64,000 nt of DNA from Mycobacterium sp. 852002-40037_SCH5390672 (GTDB taxonomy: Bacteria > Actinomycetota > Actinomycetes > Mycobacteriales > Mycobacteriaceae). The number at the start of each line of letters is the position of its first letter. Within the stretch, counting starts at the first letter, position 1. This document shows positions 26,769 through 36,288 of the stretch, one piece after another. The DNA is taken from contig NZ_LZTA01000062.1 of NCBI RefSeq assembly GCF_001665875.1, forward strand, positions 1-64,000. The letters are read 5' to 3'. The notes beneath the pieces are model-generated. The model was not told the DNA's origin, did not search any database, and saw only the letters and a program-made list of their open reading frames with translations. The translations under genes and the position numbers were made by a program.

Positions 26769-28337
26769 TCAGGGGTGCGGGTCGCGCATGTCCAGCACGG
26801 CCAAATGGCTGAACAGCATGCTGGTTCCGATCGGGTTGCCCCCGCCGGGATACGCCGTGCCGCTGGGTGCGGCCATGGTGTTGCCCGCCGCGTACAGGCC
26901 GCGGATGGGTTTGCCGGATACGTCGAGCACCCGCGCCGCGGAGTCGGTGCGCAGACCGCCCTTGGTGCCCAGATCGGAGATGCCGAAGGCGGCGGCGTGA
27001 TAGGGCGGTGAGTCGATGGGCACCAGCGGCGACGCGCCCGCCGAGAAGGCTCGGTCGAAGGCCTCGTCGCCGCGGCCGAAGTCCTCGTCGACGCCGGCGG
27101 CGGCGAAGCCGTTGAACCGGGCCACCGTCGCCGCCAGGTTCTGCCCCGGCACACCGATCTTCTCGGCGAGTTCCTCGAGGGTGTCCGCGGTGTGCCACAG
27201 GCCGGCGGCGACGTATTTCTCGGTCTCGACGATGGTGACGTTGGCCGCCTTCACCGGCGGCACCTCGCCGTCGGAGTCGTCGTAGATCATCCAGTACGGC
27301 AACGTGATTGACCCGTCCTGCAGTTGCGCGATGATCTCGCGGCCGGCGCGGTCGTAGGCTCGCGACTCGTTGACGAACCGGTTGCCGTCCTGGTTGACGA
27401 AGATGCCGCCGGTGAACCACAGCGCGAACGCCGAGCGACCGTCGGGATGGGTCAGGCCCGGTGACCACCAGGCCTGGTCCAGCAGGTCGGTGTCGGCGCC
27501 CGCGGCGATGCCGGCCTGCAGCGCCAGGCCGCGACTGCCCGGGCCGCCCATGGTGTCTCGCGATGTTCCCGGCACGCGGTAGCGCCGGCGCAACTCCTCG
27601 TTGGCTTCGAAGCCCCCGGCGGCCAGCAGCACCCCCCGGCGCGCGCGGATCGCGCGGCGCTCGCCGGCGGTCTCGACGATCGCGCCCGTGACGCGACCGT
27701 CGGCCATCACCAGCTCGACCAGGGCGCTGTCGCGCTGCAGCGACGCGGTCGGGTATTGCCCGATCGCCTTGAGGAACCGCGCGATCAGGGCACGACCCCC
27801 GAGGTAGTAATCGGACGGGGGTTCGGCGCCGAGCCGGTCGGTGTCCAGCGGCCCCCGGATCACCTCGCGGAATTCGGGGGCGGCGGCCACCGCCAGCGGC
27901 TTGGCCGCGATGTGGCGCTGACCGTCCAGGCGCGCCTTCGGCGTCTTGCCGTAGTAGTCGGGCCAGGGCAACGGCACGAACTTCAGATTCGAATCGGCCT
28001 CCAGGTACTCGATCAGCCCGGCGCCGCCGCGGACAAAGGTTTCCTGCAGCTCGCGGGGGGTGCGGTCACCGACCACGGCGCGGTAGTAGGTGAGCGCGTC
28101 CTCGATGGTGTCGTCGGTGCCGGCGCGGACCAGCACGGGATTGCACGGAAACCAGACGCCGCCCCCGCCGGAGTAGGCGGTGGTGCCACCGAATTTCGAC
28201 GTCGCCTCGACCAGCAGCACGTCGAGGCCCTCGCGGGCCGCGGTGTACGCACCGGTCACCCCGCCGCCGCCGGACCCCGCCACGAGCACGTCGCATTCGG
28301 CCGCCCAGTCCGCGGTTCCCAACGGGCGGGCGTCCAT
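26769..28337 (-). CDS. FAD-binding dehydrogenase of the KstD / fumarate-reductase flavoprotein family
   Basis: 522 residues. FAD-binding [17 protein letters not shown] near the N-terminus, [17 protein letters not shown], and a C-terminal FAD site [11 protein letters not shown] followed by [10 protein letters not shown], the layout of 3-ketosteroid delta1-dehydrogenases and related enzymes. Conserved Tyr residues include that of the YPGGGNP segment. It is an oxidoreductase introducing a double bond, perhaps in a steroid-like substrate; substrate and electron acceptor are inference. It lies between birA and accD5, where I recall none in M. tuberculosis, and its start is only 35 bases from that of the divergent accD5. 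Confidence 0.85.
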   Translation of the reverse strand: MDARPLGTADWAAECDVLVAGSGGGGVTGAYTAAREGLDVLLVEATSKFGGTTAYSGGGGVWFPCNPVLVRAGTDDTIEDALTYYRAVVGDRTPRELQETFVRGGAGLIEYLEADSNLKFVPLPWPDYYGKTPKARLDGQRHIAAKPLAVAAAPEFREVIRGPLDTDRLGAEPPSDYYLGGRALIARFLKAIGQYPTASLQRDSALVELVMADGRVTGAIVETAGERRAIRARRGVLLAAGGFEANEELRRRYRVPGTSRDTMGGPGSRGLALQAGIAAGADTDLLDQAWWSPGLTHPDGRSAFALWFTGGIFVNQDGNRFVNESRAYDRAGREIIAQLQDGSITLPYWMIYDDSDGEVPPVKAANVTIVETEKYVAAGLWHTADTLEELAEKIGVPGQNLAATVARFNGFAAAGVDEDFGRGDEAFDRAFSAGASPLVPIDSPPYHAAAFGISDLGTKGGLRTDSAARVLDVSGKPIRGLYAAGNTMAAPSGTAYPGGGNPIGTSMLFSHLAVLDMRDPHP

Positions 28338-28358
28338 CAGCGGACAGTACCGCGCGGC

Positions 28359-28372
28359 TAAGCTCGACTCCC
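28359..28372 (+). promoter_or_regulatory. Candidate -10 element, leaderless accD5
   Basis: TAAGCT at 28359-28364 lies 8 bases before the accD5 ATG in the 35-base divergent gap. No Shine-Dalgarno sequence is present. Confidence 0.45.
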
Positions 28373-30013
28373 ATGACGAGCGTTACCGACCACACTGCGG
28401 AACCCGCTGCCGAGCACACCATCGACATCCACACCACCGCGGGCAAGCTGGCCGAGCTGCACAAGCGCCGGGAAGAGTCGCTGCACCCGGTGGGTGAAGA
28501 GGCCGTCGAGAAGGTGCACGCCAAGGGCAAGCTGACCGCCCGCGAGCGCATTCTCGCCCTGCTCGACGAGGACTCGTTCGTGGAGCTCGACGCGCTGGCA
28601 CGCCACCGCAGCAAGAACTTCGGCCTGGAGAACAACCGGCCGCTGGGCGACGGCGTGATCACCGGCTACGGCACCATTGACGGCCGCGACGTGTGCATCT
28701 TCAGTCAGGACGCCACGGTGTTCGGCGGCAGCCTCGGCGAGGTGTACGGCGAGAAGATCGTCAAGATCCAGGAACTGGCCATCAAGACCGGCCGCCCGCT
28801 GATCGGCATCAACGACGGCGCCGGCGCGCGGATTCAGGAGGGCGTCGTCTCGCTGGGCCTGTACAGCAAGATCTTCCGGAACAACATCCTGGCGTCGGGC
28901 GTCATCCCGCAGATCTCGCTGATCATGGGCGCCGCCGCCGGTGGGCACGTGTACTCCCCCGCCCTGACCGACTTCGTGGTGATGGTCGACCAGACCAGCC
29001 AGATGTTCATCACCGGGCCGGACGTCATCAAGACCGTCACCGGTGAGGACGTCACCATGGAGGAGCTGGGCGGCGCCCACACCCACATGGCCAAGTCGGG
29101 CACCCTGCACTACGTCGCCTCCGGCGAGCAGGACGCCTTCGACTGGGTTCGCGACCTGCTGAGCTACCTGCCGCCCAACAACGCCACCGACGCGCCCCGC
29201 TACGCCGAGCCGCATCCCCCGGGCGCCATCGAGGACAACCTCACCGACGAGGACCTCGAGCTGGACACGCTGATCCCGGACTCGCCCAACCAGCCCTACG
29301 ACATGCACGAGGTGATCACCCGGATCCTCGACGACGACGAATTCCTGGAGGTCCAGGGCGGCTACGCGCAGAACATCGTCGTCGGATTCGGCCGCGTCGA
29401 GGGCCGCCCGGTCGGGATCGTGGCCAACCAGCCGACCCAGTTCGCCGGCTGCCTGGACATCAACGCCTCGGAGAAGGCGGCCCGGTTCGTGCGGACCTGC
29501 GACTGCTTCAACATCCCGATCATCATGCTGGTGGACGTCCCGGGCTTCCTGCCCGGCACCGGCCAGGAGTACAACGGCATCATTCGCCGCGGCGCCAAGC
29601 TGCTGTTCGCCTACGGCGAGGCCACGGTCCCCAAGATCACCGTCATCACCCGCAAGGCCTATGGCGGCGCCTACTGCGTGATGGGCTCCAAGGACATGGG
29701 CTGCGACGTCAACCTGGCGTGGCCGTCGGCGCAGATCGCCGTGATGGGCGCCTCCGGTGCCGTCGGGTTCGTCTACCGCAAGCAGCTGAGCGAGGCGGCC
29801 AAGGAGGGCAAGGACGTCGACGCGCTGCGGCTGCAGTTGCAGCAGGAGTACGAGGACACCCTGGTCAACCCCTATGTCGCCGCGGAGCGGGGCTACGTCG
29901 ACGCGGTGATCCCGCCGTCGCACACCCGCGGTTACATCGGAACGGCGCTGCGGCTGCTGGAACGCAAGATCTCCCACCTGCCCCCCAAGAAGCACGGGAA
30001 CATACCCCTATGA
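28373..30013 (+). CDS. accD5: Acyl-CoA carboxylase beta subunit AccD5
   Basis: 546 residues (548 in M. tuberculosis). Carboxyltransferase that passes CO2 from biotin on AccA3 to propionyl-CoA or acetyl-CoA, giving methylmalonyl-CoA for methyl-branched lipids and malonyl-CoA. Two crotonase-fold halves are seen: N-terminal with [17 protein letters not shown] and [14 protein letters not shown]-terminal with [20 protein letters not shown] and [12 protein letters not shown]. It begins an operon with accE5 (4-base overlap) and maf. Confidence 0.96.
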   Translation: MTSVTDHTAEPAAEHTIDIHTTAGKLAELHKRREESLHPVGEEAVEKVHAKGKLTARERILALLDEDSFVELDALARHRSKNFGLENNRPLGDGVITGYGTIDGRDVCIFSQDATVFGGSLGEVYGEKIVKIQELAIKTGRPLIGINDGAGARIQEGVVSLGLYSKIFRNNILASGVIPQISLIMGAAAGGHVYSPALTDFVVMVDQTSQMFITGPDVIKTVTGEDVTMEELGGAHTHMAKSGTLHYVASGEQDAFDWVRDLLSYLPPNNATDAPRYAEPHPPGAIEDNLTDEDLELDTLIPDSPNQPYDMHEVITRILDDDEFLEVQGGYAQNIVVGFGRVEGRPVGIVANQPTQFAGCLDINASEKAARFVRTCDCFNIPIIMLVDVPGFLPGTGQEYNGIIRRGAKLLFAYGEATVPKITVITRKAYGGAYCVMGSKDMGCDVNLAWPSAQIAVMGASGAVGFVYRKQLSEAAKEGKDVDALRLQLQQEYEDTLVNPYVAAERGYVDAVIPPSHTRGYIGTALRLLERKISHLPPKKHGNIPL

Positions 30014-30267
30014 GCGACGAAAACGGTTCCGCGACAACTGAAACCGCGTCCCCGGCGGACGAGCCGCACATCCAGATACTCAAGGGTCACCCCACCGACG
30101 AGGAGGTGGCCGCGCTGGTGGCCGCGCTCGCCTCCGTCGCCGGCGGCGCACCGGAGTCCGAACAGCCCGAGCAGACCCGCTGGGGCCTGCCGGTCGACCG
30201 GCTGCGTTTCGCGATGTCCAACTATCAGCGGCTCACGTTCCAGCAAATGACGCACATGAGGCATTGA
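30010..30267 (+). CDS. accE5: Acyl-CoA carboxylase epsilon subunit AccE5
   Basis: 85-residue epsilon subunit that stabilises the AccA3-AccD5 complex. The conserved core [20 protein letters not shown] is seen at about 21-40, followed by an acidic linker and a basic C-terminal [10 protein letters not shown] segment. The recalled M. tuberculosis protein is about twice as long because of an extended N-terminal region; here only about 20 residues precede the core. The ATG sits in the accD5 stop, and the stop overlaps the maf TTG start, so three genes are coupled. Confidence 0.9.
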   Translation: MSDENGSATTETASPADEPHIQILKGHPTDEEVAALVAALASVAGGAPESEQPEQTRWGLPVDRLRFAMSNYQRLTFQQMTHMRH

Positions 30268-30902
30268 CCCGCCTGGTGCTGGCGTCGGCCTCCACCGGCC
30301 GGCTCAAAGTCCTGCGCCAGGCCGGCATCGATCCGTTGGTCGTGGTCTCCGGCGTCGACGAGGACGCCGTCGCCGCCGCGCTGGGCCCGAACGCGTCGCC
30401 CGGCGACGTGGTGTGCGCCCTCGCCCGGGCCAAGGCCGAACAGGTCGTTCGCGAGCTTGACGCCGGCGTCGCGGCCAGTTGCGTTGTCATCGGCTGTGAT
30501 TCGATGTTGTCTCTCGACGGCCGGCTGTGCGGGAAACCGGGATCGGCCGAGGCCGCCGCGAGCCAGTGGCGCCTGATGGGTGGTCGTTCCGGCGAGTTGC
30601 ACACCGGGCACTGCCTGCTGCGGCTGCGCGACGGTGTCACTACCCACCGTGAAATCGAATCACGTTGTACTACAGTTCATTTCGCCAAACCATCGGACGT
30701 GGACGTGCGGGCTTATGTCGCCCACGGAGAACCGTGGCAGGTGGCCGGCGGCTTCACCCTGGACGGCCTGGGCGGCTGGTTCGTCGACGGCATCGACGGC
30801 GACCCGTCGAACGTGATCGGCGTCAGCCTGCCGCTGCTGCGGTCTCTGCTGGGGCGGGTCGGGCTGTCGGTGTCCGCGCTGTGGGCCGCGAACCAGCCCT
30901 GA
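30264..30902 (+). CDS. maf: Maf-family nucleotide pyrophosphatase
   Basis: 212 residues, like Rv3282. Maf proteins hydrolyse canonical or modified (d)NTPs. The signature [14 protein letters not shown] is at the N-terminus (S/T-x-R motif), with [15 protein letters not shown] in the middle and [25 protein letters not shown] near the end. The start is a TTG overlapping the accE5 stop by 4 bases, unusual but supported by the Maf N-terminus beginning right there. Confidence 0.9.
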   Translation: MTRLVLASASTGRLKVLRQAGIDPLVVVSGVDEDAVAAALGPNASPGDVVCALARAKAEQVVRELDAGVAASCVVIGCDSMLSLDGRLCGKPGSAEAAASQWRLMGGRSGELHTGHCLLRLRDGVTTHREIESRCTTVHFAKPSDVDVRAYVAHGEPWQVAGGFTLDGLGGWFVDGIDGDPSNVIGVSLPLLRSLLGRVGLSVSALWAANQP

Positions 30903-30905
30903 CGG

Positions 30906-30918
30906 TAGGCTCGATCAC
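30906..30918 (+). promoter_or_regulatory. Candidate -10 element, leaderless sseA
   Basis: TAGGCT at 30906-30911, just after the maf stop, is followed after 7 bases by the sseA GTG. No Shine-Dalgarno sequence is present. It would let sseA be expressed apart from accD5-accE5-maf. Confidence 0.45.
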
Positions 30919-31809
30919 GTGTCATTACCCGCCGATCCAAGCCCGACATTGTCGGCCTACGCCCACCCCGAGCGACTGGTCACCGCCGACTGGCTGTCCG
31001 CCAACCAAGGCACCCCCGGTCTGGCGATCGTCGAATCCGACGAGGACGTTCTGCTCTACGACGTCGGTCACATCCCCGGCGCGGTGAAGGTCGACTGGCA
31101 CACCGACCTCAACGACCCCCGGGTCCGCGATTACATCGACGGAGCGCAGTTCGCGGAGTTGATGGACCGCAAGGGCATCGCCCGCGACGACACCGTGGTG
31201 ATCTACGGCGACAAGAGCAACTGGTGGGCGGCCTATGCGCTGTGGGTGTTCACCCTGTTCGGCCACCCGGACGTGCGGCTGCTCAACGGCGGCCGTGATC
31301 TGTGGCTGGCCGAACGCCGGGAGACCACCCTGGACGTCCCCACCAAGACGTCCAGCGGCTACCCGGTCGTGACGCGCAACGACGGGCCCATCCGCGCCTT
31401 CAAGGACGACGTGCTGGGCATTCTCGGCAGCCAGCCGTTGATCGACGTGCGCTCGCCCGACGAGTACACCGGCAAGCGCACGCACATGCCCGAATACCCC
31501 GAGGAGGGCGTGCTGCGCGGCGGCCACATCCCCACCGCCCGGTCGATCCCGTGGGCCAAGGCGGTCGACGAGAGCGGCCGGTTCCGCAGCCGCGAGGAGC
31601 TCGAGGAGCTGTACGGCTTCATCGAGCCGGACGACAAGACCGTCGTGTACTGCCGCATCGGCGAGCGCTCCAGCCACACCTGGTTCGTGCTGACGCATCT
31701 GCTGGGCAAGCCCGGGGTGCGCAACTACGACGGATCGTGGACGGAGTGGGGCAACACCGTGCGCACGCCGATCGTGGCGGGTGAAGAGCCGGGCGCCGTT
31801 GCGGTCTGA
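30919..31809 (+). CDS. sseA: Thiosulfate sulfurtransferase SseA
   Basis: 296 residues (297 in M. tuberculosis Rv3283). Two tandem rhodanese domains: an inactive N-terminal one (about 20-140) beginning ADWLSANQG and a C-terminal one (about 165-290) whose active-site loop is YCRIGERS, with the Cys that carries the persulfide. It contains the rhodanese marks [13 protein letters not shown] and [12 protein letters not shown]. It probably delivers sulfur in the cytoplasm; a SufE-like gene follows 21 bases later, suggesting a shared task in sulfur mobilisation. Confidence 0.93.
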   Translation: MSLPADPSPTLSAYAHPERLVTADWLSANQGTPGLAIVESDEDVLLYDVGHIPGAVKVDWHTDLNDPRVRDYIDGAQFAELMDRKGIARDDTVVIYGDKSNWWAAYALWVFTLFGHPDVRLLNGGRDLWLAERRETTLDVPTKTSSGYPVVTRNDGPIRAFKDDVLGILGSQPLIDVRSPDEYTGKRTHMPEYPEEGVLRGGHIPTARSIPWAKAVDESGRFRSREELEELYGFIEPDDKTVVYCRIGERSSHTWFVLTHLLGKPGVRNYDGSWTEWGNTVRTPIVAGEEPGAVAV

Positions 31810-31830
31810 TGGCGAAGCGATGACTGTCTT

Positions 31831-32250
31831 ATGAGTCTGCCCGCTCCCTTAGCCGAAGTGGTGTCCGACTTCGCCGAAGTCGAGGGCCAGGACAAGCTGG
31901 TGCTGCTGCTGGAATTCGCCAACGAACTTCCGGCGCTGCCGTCCGACCTCGAAGAGGCGGCCATGGAGCCGGTCCCCGAGTGCCAGACCCCGTTGTTCAT
32001 GCATGTCGACGCCAGCGACCCCGACCGGGTGCGGCTGCACTTCAGCGCGCCGGCCGAATCGCCCACCACGCGCGGGTTCGCGTCGATTCTGGCGGCCGGT
32101 CTCGACGAGCAGCCCGCCGCCGCCATTTTGGCGGTGCCCGAGGATTTCTATGCCGACCTCGGGTTGGCCGCTCTGATCAGCCCGCTGCGGTTGCGCGGCT
32201 TGTCGGCGATGCTCGCCCGCATCAAGCGCAGGCTGCGCGAGTCGTCCTGA
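31831..32250 (+). CDS. SufE-like sulfur acceptor (Rv3284-like)
   Basis: 139 residues of the SufE fold. The likely sulfur-accepting Cys lies in the loop VPECQTPLF at about residue 51; the N-terminal ALPSDLEEA and the C-terminal [18 protein letters not shown] are typical. SufE proteins receive persulfide sulfur from cysteine desulfurases. In this setting, following the rhodanese SseA, the sulfur source may be different; that is inference. No suf operon is here. Confidence 0.9.
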   Translation: MSLPAPLAEVVSDFAEVEGQDKLVLLLEFANELPALPSDLEEAAMEPVPECQTPLFMHVDASDPDRVRLHFSAPAESPTTRGFASILAAGLDEQPAAAILAVPEDFYADLGLAALISPLRLRGLSAMLARIKRRLRESS

Positions 32251-32320
32251 AAAAACATGGACCGCCTCGTCGGGCCGAACGGCGCGCCGCTTAGACTTCC
32301 CGAGAACTCGTTGTAAGAAA

Positions 32321-32333
32321 TTCTCTTAGAGAA
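32321..32333. promoter_or_regulatory. Small dyad in the accA3 leader
   Basis: TTCTC-TTA-GAGAA is a perfect 5-base inverted repeat, 44 bases before the accA3 GTG. A TAGACT (32292-32297) upstream could be the -10, which would put the dyad in the leader as an operator or small hairpin. Confidence 0.35.
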
Positions 32334-32376
32334 GCCCGCAGAAATGCGTCTGCGGATATGCCAAACAGGAGGCGCA

Positions 32377-34173
32377 GTGGCTAGTCACGCCAGCTCGAGG
32401 ATCTCCAAAGTGCTCGTCGCCAACCGCGGCGAAATCGCTGTCCGGGTGATCCGCGCGGCCCGCGATGCGGGCCTGTCCAGCGTGGCGGTGTACGCCGAGC
32501 CCGACGCCGACGCACCGCACGTGCGTCTGGCCGACGAGGCGTTCGCTTTGGGCGGTCAAACTTCGGCGGAGTCCTACCTGGACTTCGGCAAAATCCTTGA
32601 TGCGGCGGCCAAGTCCGGCGCCAACGCCATCCACCCCGGCTACGGCTTCCTGTCGGAGAACGCCGACTTCGCTCAGGCGGTCCTGGACGCGAACCTGATC
32701 TGGATCGGGCCCAGCCCGCAGTCGATCCGCGACCTCGGCGACAAGGTCACCGCACGACACATCGCCGCCCGCGCGCAGGCCCCGCTGGTGCCCGGCACCC
32801 CTGAACCAGTGAAGGACGCCGACGAGGTCGTCGCTTTCGCCAAGGAATACGGCGTGCCGATCGCGATCAAAGCTGCTTTCGGCGGTGGCGGGCGCGGCAT
32901 GAAGGTCGCCCGCACCATCGAGGAGATCCCCGAACTGTTCGAGTCGGCCACCCGCGAGGCGGTCGCGGCGTTCGGACGCGGCGAGTGCTTCGTCGAGCGC
33001 TACCTGGACAAGCCCCGTCACGTCGAGGCGCAGGTGATCGCCGACCAGCACGGCAACGTCATCGTCGCCGGCACCCGGGACTGCTCGCTGCAGCGCCGCT
33101 TCCAGAAGCTGGTGGAGGAGGCGCCCGCGCCGTTCCTCAGCGATGCGCAGCGCAAGGAGATCCACGAGTCGGCCAAGCGGATCTGCAAGGAGGCGCACTA
33201 CTACGGCGCCGGGACCGTCGAATACCTGGTCGGCCAGGACGGCCTGATCTCCTTCCTGGAGGTCAACACCCGCCTGCAGGTCGAGCACCCGGTCACCGAG
33301 GAAACCGCCGGCATCGACCTGGTGTTGCAGCAGTTCAAGATCGCCAACGGCGAGAAGCTCGACCTCACCGAGGACCCGACGCCGCGCGGGCACGCCATCG
33401 AGTTCCGGATCAACGGCGAGGACGCCGGACGCGGCTTCCTGCCGGCGCCCGGTCCGGTCACCCGCTACGACATCCCGACCGGGCCCGGCGTCCGGCTGGA
33501 CTCGGGTGTCGAGGCCGGCTCGGTCATCGGCGGCCAATTCGACTCGATGCTGTCCAAGCTGATCGTCTACGGCGCCACCCGCGAGGAGGCGCTGGCCCGC
33601 TCCCGCCGGGCGCTGGACGAATTCCACGTCGAAGGTCTGGCCACGGTCATCCCGTTCCACCGCGCCGTGGTGTCCGACCCGGCGTTCATCGGTGACGACG
33701 ACGGCTTCTCGGTGCACACCCGCTGGATCGAGACCGAGTGGAACAACACCATCGAGCCGTTCACCGGCGGCGAGCCGCTGGACGAAGAGGACGCCCGCCC
33801 GCGCCAGAAGGTGGTCGTGGAAGTCGGTGGACGCCGGCTCGAGGTGTCGCTGCCCGGCGACCTGGCGCTGTCGGGCGGTGGCGCCGCCGATCCGGCCGGT
33901 GTCATCCGCAAGAAGCCCAAGGCGCGCAAGCGCGGGGCGCACGCGGGTGCGGCTGCTTCCGGTGACGCGGTGACCGCGCCCATGCAGGGCACGGTGGTCA
34001 AGGTCGCGGTCGAGGAAGGCCAAGAGGTTGCCGCAGGCGACCTGGTGGTGGTGCTCGAGGCGATGAAGATGGAGAACCCGGTCACCGCCCACAAGGACGG
34101 CGTCATCACCGGACTTGCCGTCGAGGCCGGCGCCGCCATCACCCAGGGCACGGTGCTCGCCGAGATCAAGTAA
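32377..34173 (+). CDS. accA3: Acyl-CoA carboxylase alpha subunit AccA3
   Basis: 598 residues from the GTG at 32377, chosen over an ATG at 32344 because of the AGGAGG site 4 bases upstream and because known AccA3 begins MASHA. Biotin carboxylase domain (about 10-455) with [17 protein letters not shown], the ATP-grasp loop FGGGGRGMK and [16 protein letters not shown]. The biotin carrier domain occupies the last about 75 residues, with the biotinylated Lys in EAMKMEN. It serves all AccD partners, including AccD4-6, supplying mycolic and methyl-branched acid synthesis. BirA (25.9-26.8 kb) should biotinylate it. Confidence 0.96.
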   Translation: MASHASSRISKVLVANRGEIAVRVIRAARDAGLSSVAVYAEPDADAPHVRLADEAFALGGQTSAESYLDFGKILDAAAKSGANAIHPGYGFLSENADFAQAVLDANLIWIGPSPQSIRDLGDKVTARHIAARAQAPLVPGTPEPVKDADEVVAFAKEYGVPIAIKAAFGGGGRGMKVARTIEEIPELFESATREAVAAFGRGECFVERYLDKPRHVEAQVIADQHGNVIVAGTRDCSLQRRFQKLVEEAPAPFLSDAQRKEIHESAKRICKEAHYYGAGTVEYLVGQDGLISFLEVNTRLQVEHPVTEETAGIDLVLQQFKIANGEKLDLTEDPTPRGHAIEFRINGEDAGRGFLPAPGPVTRYDIPTGPGVRLDSGVEAGSVIGGQFDSMLSKLIVYGATREEALARSRRALDEFHVEGLATVIPFHRAVVSDPAFIGDDDGFSVHTRWIETEWNNTIEPFTGGEPLDEEDARPRQKVVVEVGGRRLEVSLPGDLALSGGGAADPAGVIRKKPKARKRGAHAGAAASGDAVTAPMQGTVVKVAVEEGQEVAAGDLVVVLEAMKMENPVTAHKDGVITGLAVEAGAAITQGTVLAEIK

Positions 34174-34373
34174 CGCTGCGGCGAGAGATTTCACAGACAA
34201 CGTTGTAGGCCCCGGCTACCGCGAGTAGAGTTTTGGACCAGGTTGAGTTCACAGCCACCCGCTATACGTTCATGACGTGGGGGCAGGCGGAATTCCCTTC
34301 CTTCTGCTCCGAACTTTTTTCACGTAGCTGACGTATTTACAGCAGGAATCCCCCCAATGGGATGGAGTCAGCC

Positions 34374-34793
34374 ATGTCTGTGGCCCAATCTTGGCAACAA
34401 AGCCGCACAGCACAGTTCACTGCCCGCTGGGGCCCGACGGGCACCCTGATCACGGTGGACGGTGAGCTCGACGCGGCCAACGCCGATCAACTCGCCGCGT
34501 ACGTGCAACAGGGCACCGGCCGCTCCCGGCGGGTGATACTTGACCTGCGCGGCCTGAAATTCATTGGCACTGCGGGTTTTTCAGCGCTGCACCGGATCAA
34601 TGTGGCGTGCTCAGCCGCCCAGGTGTCCTGGGCCATGGCGCCGAGCCCGGCGGTGGCGAGGTTGTTGCGGGTCTGCGACCCGGACGGCACGCTTCCGGTC
34701 ACGACGCCGCGGGCCGAGCCGCTGCTGGAACCGCTGCGGGTTGAAGACGACGAACCCCGGCCGCTACTGCAACTGGTCACGGAGCCGCGTTAG
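34374..34793 (+). CDS. STAS-domain anti-anti-sigma factor-like protein
   Basis: 139 residues from the ATG at 34374 with GGAG 5 bases upstream; an ATG at 34362 is possible. A single STAS domain: ITVDGELDAANADQL, RVILDLRGLKFIGTAGFSAL. In SpoIIAA-like proteins the phosphorylated Ser lies in DSSG, and mycobacterial ones often read GSAG; here it is GTAG, so Thr would be the phosphate acceptor. Such proteins bind an RsbW-type anti-sigma factor when unphosphorylated. It is convergent with sigF and overlaps its 3' end by 30 bases. I recall no STAS gene here in M. tuberculosis, whose SigF antagonists RsfA and RsfB are encoded elsewhere. Confidence 0.9.
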   Translation: MSVAQSWQQSRTAQFTARWGPTGTLITVDGELDAANADQLAAYVQQGTGRSRRVILDLRGLKFIGTAGFSALHRINVACSAAQVSWAMAPSPAVARLLRVCDPDGTLPVTTPRAEPLLEPLRVEDDEPRPLLQLVTEPR

Positions 34794-35552
34794 CGACTTC
34801 GCCAGCAGTCGCGACACGTGCATCTGAGAGATGCCGACGCGCTCGGCGATCTGCGTCTGCGTCATCGACTCGAAAAAGCGCAGCACCAACACGGTTCGCT
34901 CCCGCTCGGGCAACGCCTCGAGCAGGGGGCGAAGCGACTCCTGATCCTCGATGCGGTCCAGGCCGGTGTCGACGTCACCGAGAGTGTCCGCGATCGCGCG
35001 GGCTTCCTCCTCCTCGCTGCCGCCACCACTGTCGATGGACAAGGTGTTGTAGGAGCTGCCGGCGACCAGGCCCTCGACCACCTCTTCGCGGTCCATCTCG
35101 AGCTCGGCGGCGAGTTCGGTCGCCGTCGGCGCCCGGCCCAGCCGCTGCGACAGATCGGCGGTGGCGGTGCCCAGCCGCAGGTGCAGTTCCTTCAACCGCC
35201 GCGGAACCTTCACCGACCAGCTGTTGTCGCGGAAGTGGCGGCGAACCTCGCCCATGATGGTGGGCACCGCGAAGGAAACGAAGTCCGAACCGGCGTCGAC
35301 GTCGAAGCGGACCACGGCGTTGACCAATCCGACGCGCGCCACCTGCACCAGGTCGTCGCGCGGTTCCCCGCGGCCCTCGAAGCGACGTGCGATGTGGTCG
35401 GCGAGCGGCAGGCAGCGCTCGACGATTTTGTCCCGTTGACGCTGGAATTCCATCGAGTCGGGCGTGACATCGGCCAACTCACGGAACATGTCCGGAACAT
35501 CGGCGTATTCGTTCGGACGCGAAACCGAACCGCCGGCAGCTCGCGCTGTCAC
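34764..35552 (-). CDS. sigF: Alternative RNA polymerase sigma factor SigF
   Basis: 262 residues (261 in M. tuberculosis). Group 3 sigma factor with region 2 (LADHIARRFEGRGEPRDDLVQ and FVSFAVPTIMGEVRRHFRD), region 3 (about 135-180) and region 4 ending in the helix-turn-helix MTQTQIAERVGISQMHVSRL. It directs stress and stationary-phase genes from GGTTT-N15-17-GGGTAT promoters; such sites are found upstream in this locus. It starts with GTG overlapping the rsbW stop by 4 bases, so the sigma factor and its inhibitor are made together. Confidence 0.97.
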   Translation of the reverse strand: MTARAAGGSVSRPNEYADVPDMFRELADVTPDSMEFQRQRDKIVERCLPLADHIARRFEGRGEPRDDLVQVARVGLVNAVVRFDVDAGSDFVSFAVPTIMGEVRRHFRDNSWSVKVPRRLKELHLRLGTATADLSQRLGRAPTATELAAELEMDREEVVEGLVAGSSYNTLSIDSGGGSEEEEARAIADTLGDVDTGLDRIEDQESLRPLLEALPERERTVLVLRFFESMTQTQIAERVGISQMHVSRLLAKSLTRLRDQLQ

Positions 35553-35986
35553 CTGCTGGAGGCCGCCCGTCGCGCCGTCAGTGTGATGCCGAAAACACTG
35601 CCGGTCTCATTGGGCTCGCGACCGTCATGGAAAGTCTGGACGTCGTCGGCCAACGACGTCAGCACGTGCCAACTGAAGCTGCCCGGCGCCACCACGTCGT
35701 GGGTGTCGCACGCCGCGGAAGCTTCCACCACCAACTGGTCGTCTTGCGGGTCGACCACGACGATCAGTGTCGCATCGGGAGTGGCCGAACGAATCAACCG
35801 GGTGCACACTTCGTCGACCGCGAGCCGCAGGTCCGCCACCGCATCGAAATCCAGGTCCTCGAAGGTGCCGATGGCACCGACCAAGGTGCGCAGCATTGCG
35901 AGGTTCTCCAGTCGCGCAGCAACGTGGAGCTCGACGGCGCGGTGGCCGCGCGGACGCTTGTTAGCGTGCAATCCAGCATCGTTCAT
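35549..35986 (-). CDS. rsbW: Anti-sigma F factor RsbW (UsfX)
   Basis: 145 residues, exactly the M. tuberculosis UsfX length, from the ATG at 35986, which has GGGAG upstream; longer readings to 36067 lack support. It is a GHKL-fold anti-sigma factor: the N-box region is LRLAVDEVCTRLIRSA, and the C-terminal DVVAPGSFSWHVLTSLADDVQTF is typical. It binds SigF and is released by unphosphorylated anti-anti-sigma factors. The mycobacterial protein is known to be a weak or atypical kinase compared with SpoIIAB, so whether it phosphorylates the nearby STAS protein is open. Confidence 0.95.
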   Translation of the reverse strand: MNDAGLHANKRPRGHRAVELHVAARLENLAMLRTLVGAIGTFEDLDFDAVADLRLAVDEVCTRLIRSATPDATLIVVVDPQDDQLVVEASAACDTHDVVAPGSFSWHVLTSLADDVQTFHDGREPNETGSVFGITLTARRAASSR

Positions 35987-36057
35987 ATGGTCTCCCGGCA
36001 ATGTTTGACCGACACTACTACTGCTTCGCAGTCCGCCGTCGACCTCGCGTTCGAGCC

Positions 36058-36083
36058 GGTTAGTCATGATCGCCGCCGGGTAT
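36058..36083 (+). promoter_or_regulatory. SigF-type promoter, rightward
   Basis: GGTTA (36058-36062), a 15-base spacer and GGGTAT (36078-36083) match the mycobacterial SigF pattern with one change in the -35. It points away from rsbW, toward the small membrane ORF ending at 36243. Confidence 0.5.
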
Positions 36084-36090
36084 TCGGCCC

Positions 36091-36243
36091 GATGCGGATG
36101 GGCCTGACACGACCGACACAGACGCGACGCGCCGGTATAGGCGCGTCGCGGTAATCGCCGGGGTCACGCTGGTCGTCTGGATCGTCGTCGCAGTAGGCAT
36201 TTATGTCGGTGTGTTCGTGATGTTGTCCCCCATGATGGGGTGA
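36091..36243 (+). CDS. Possible small single-helix membrane protein lacking a standard start codon
   Basis: The frame read rightward gives a basic stretch DATRRYRR followed by about 25 hydrophobic residues (VAVIAGVTLVVWIVVAVGIY and onward) and ends SPMMG at the TGA 36241-36243. This looks like a real one-pass membrane protein, but no ATG, GTG or TTG occurs in frame after the preceding stop at 36067-36069 until within the helix. An ATG at 36092 lies in another frame and stops after 20 codons, so either a one-base shift or a rare start is involved. The rightward SigF-type promoter begins about 8 bases before it. Confidence 0.4.
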   Translation, partial: DADGPDTTDTDATRRYRRVAVIAGVTLVVWIVVAVGIYVGVFVMLSPMMG

Positions 36244-36288
36244 CCACGCAAACGCAACCGTTCCGGCACTCATCATGGTGCAGACCTG

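Noticed and set aside
28358..29995. 545-codon leftward open frame opposite accD5
   Set aside because: It mirrors accD5 codon for codon in antisense and has no family motifs.
32326..34200. 624-codon leftward open frame opposite accA3
   Set aside because: Antisense shadow of accA3; low-complexity Gly/Val/Asp/Leu composition.
36064..36276. 70-codon leftward frame between rsbW and usfY
   Set aside because: Rich in His and Asp in a pattern that is simply the complement of a membrane helix on the other strand; it would start just after the leftward SigF-type promoter, but the rightward reading is far more protein-like.
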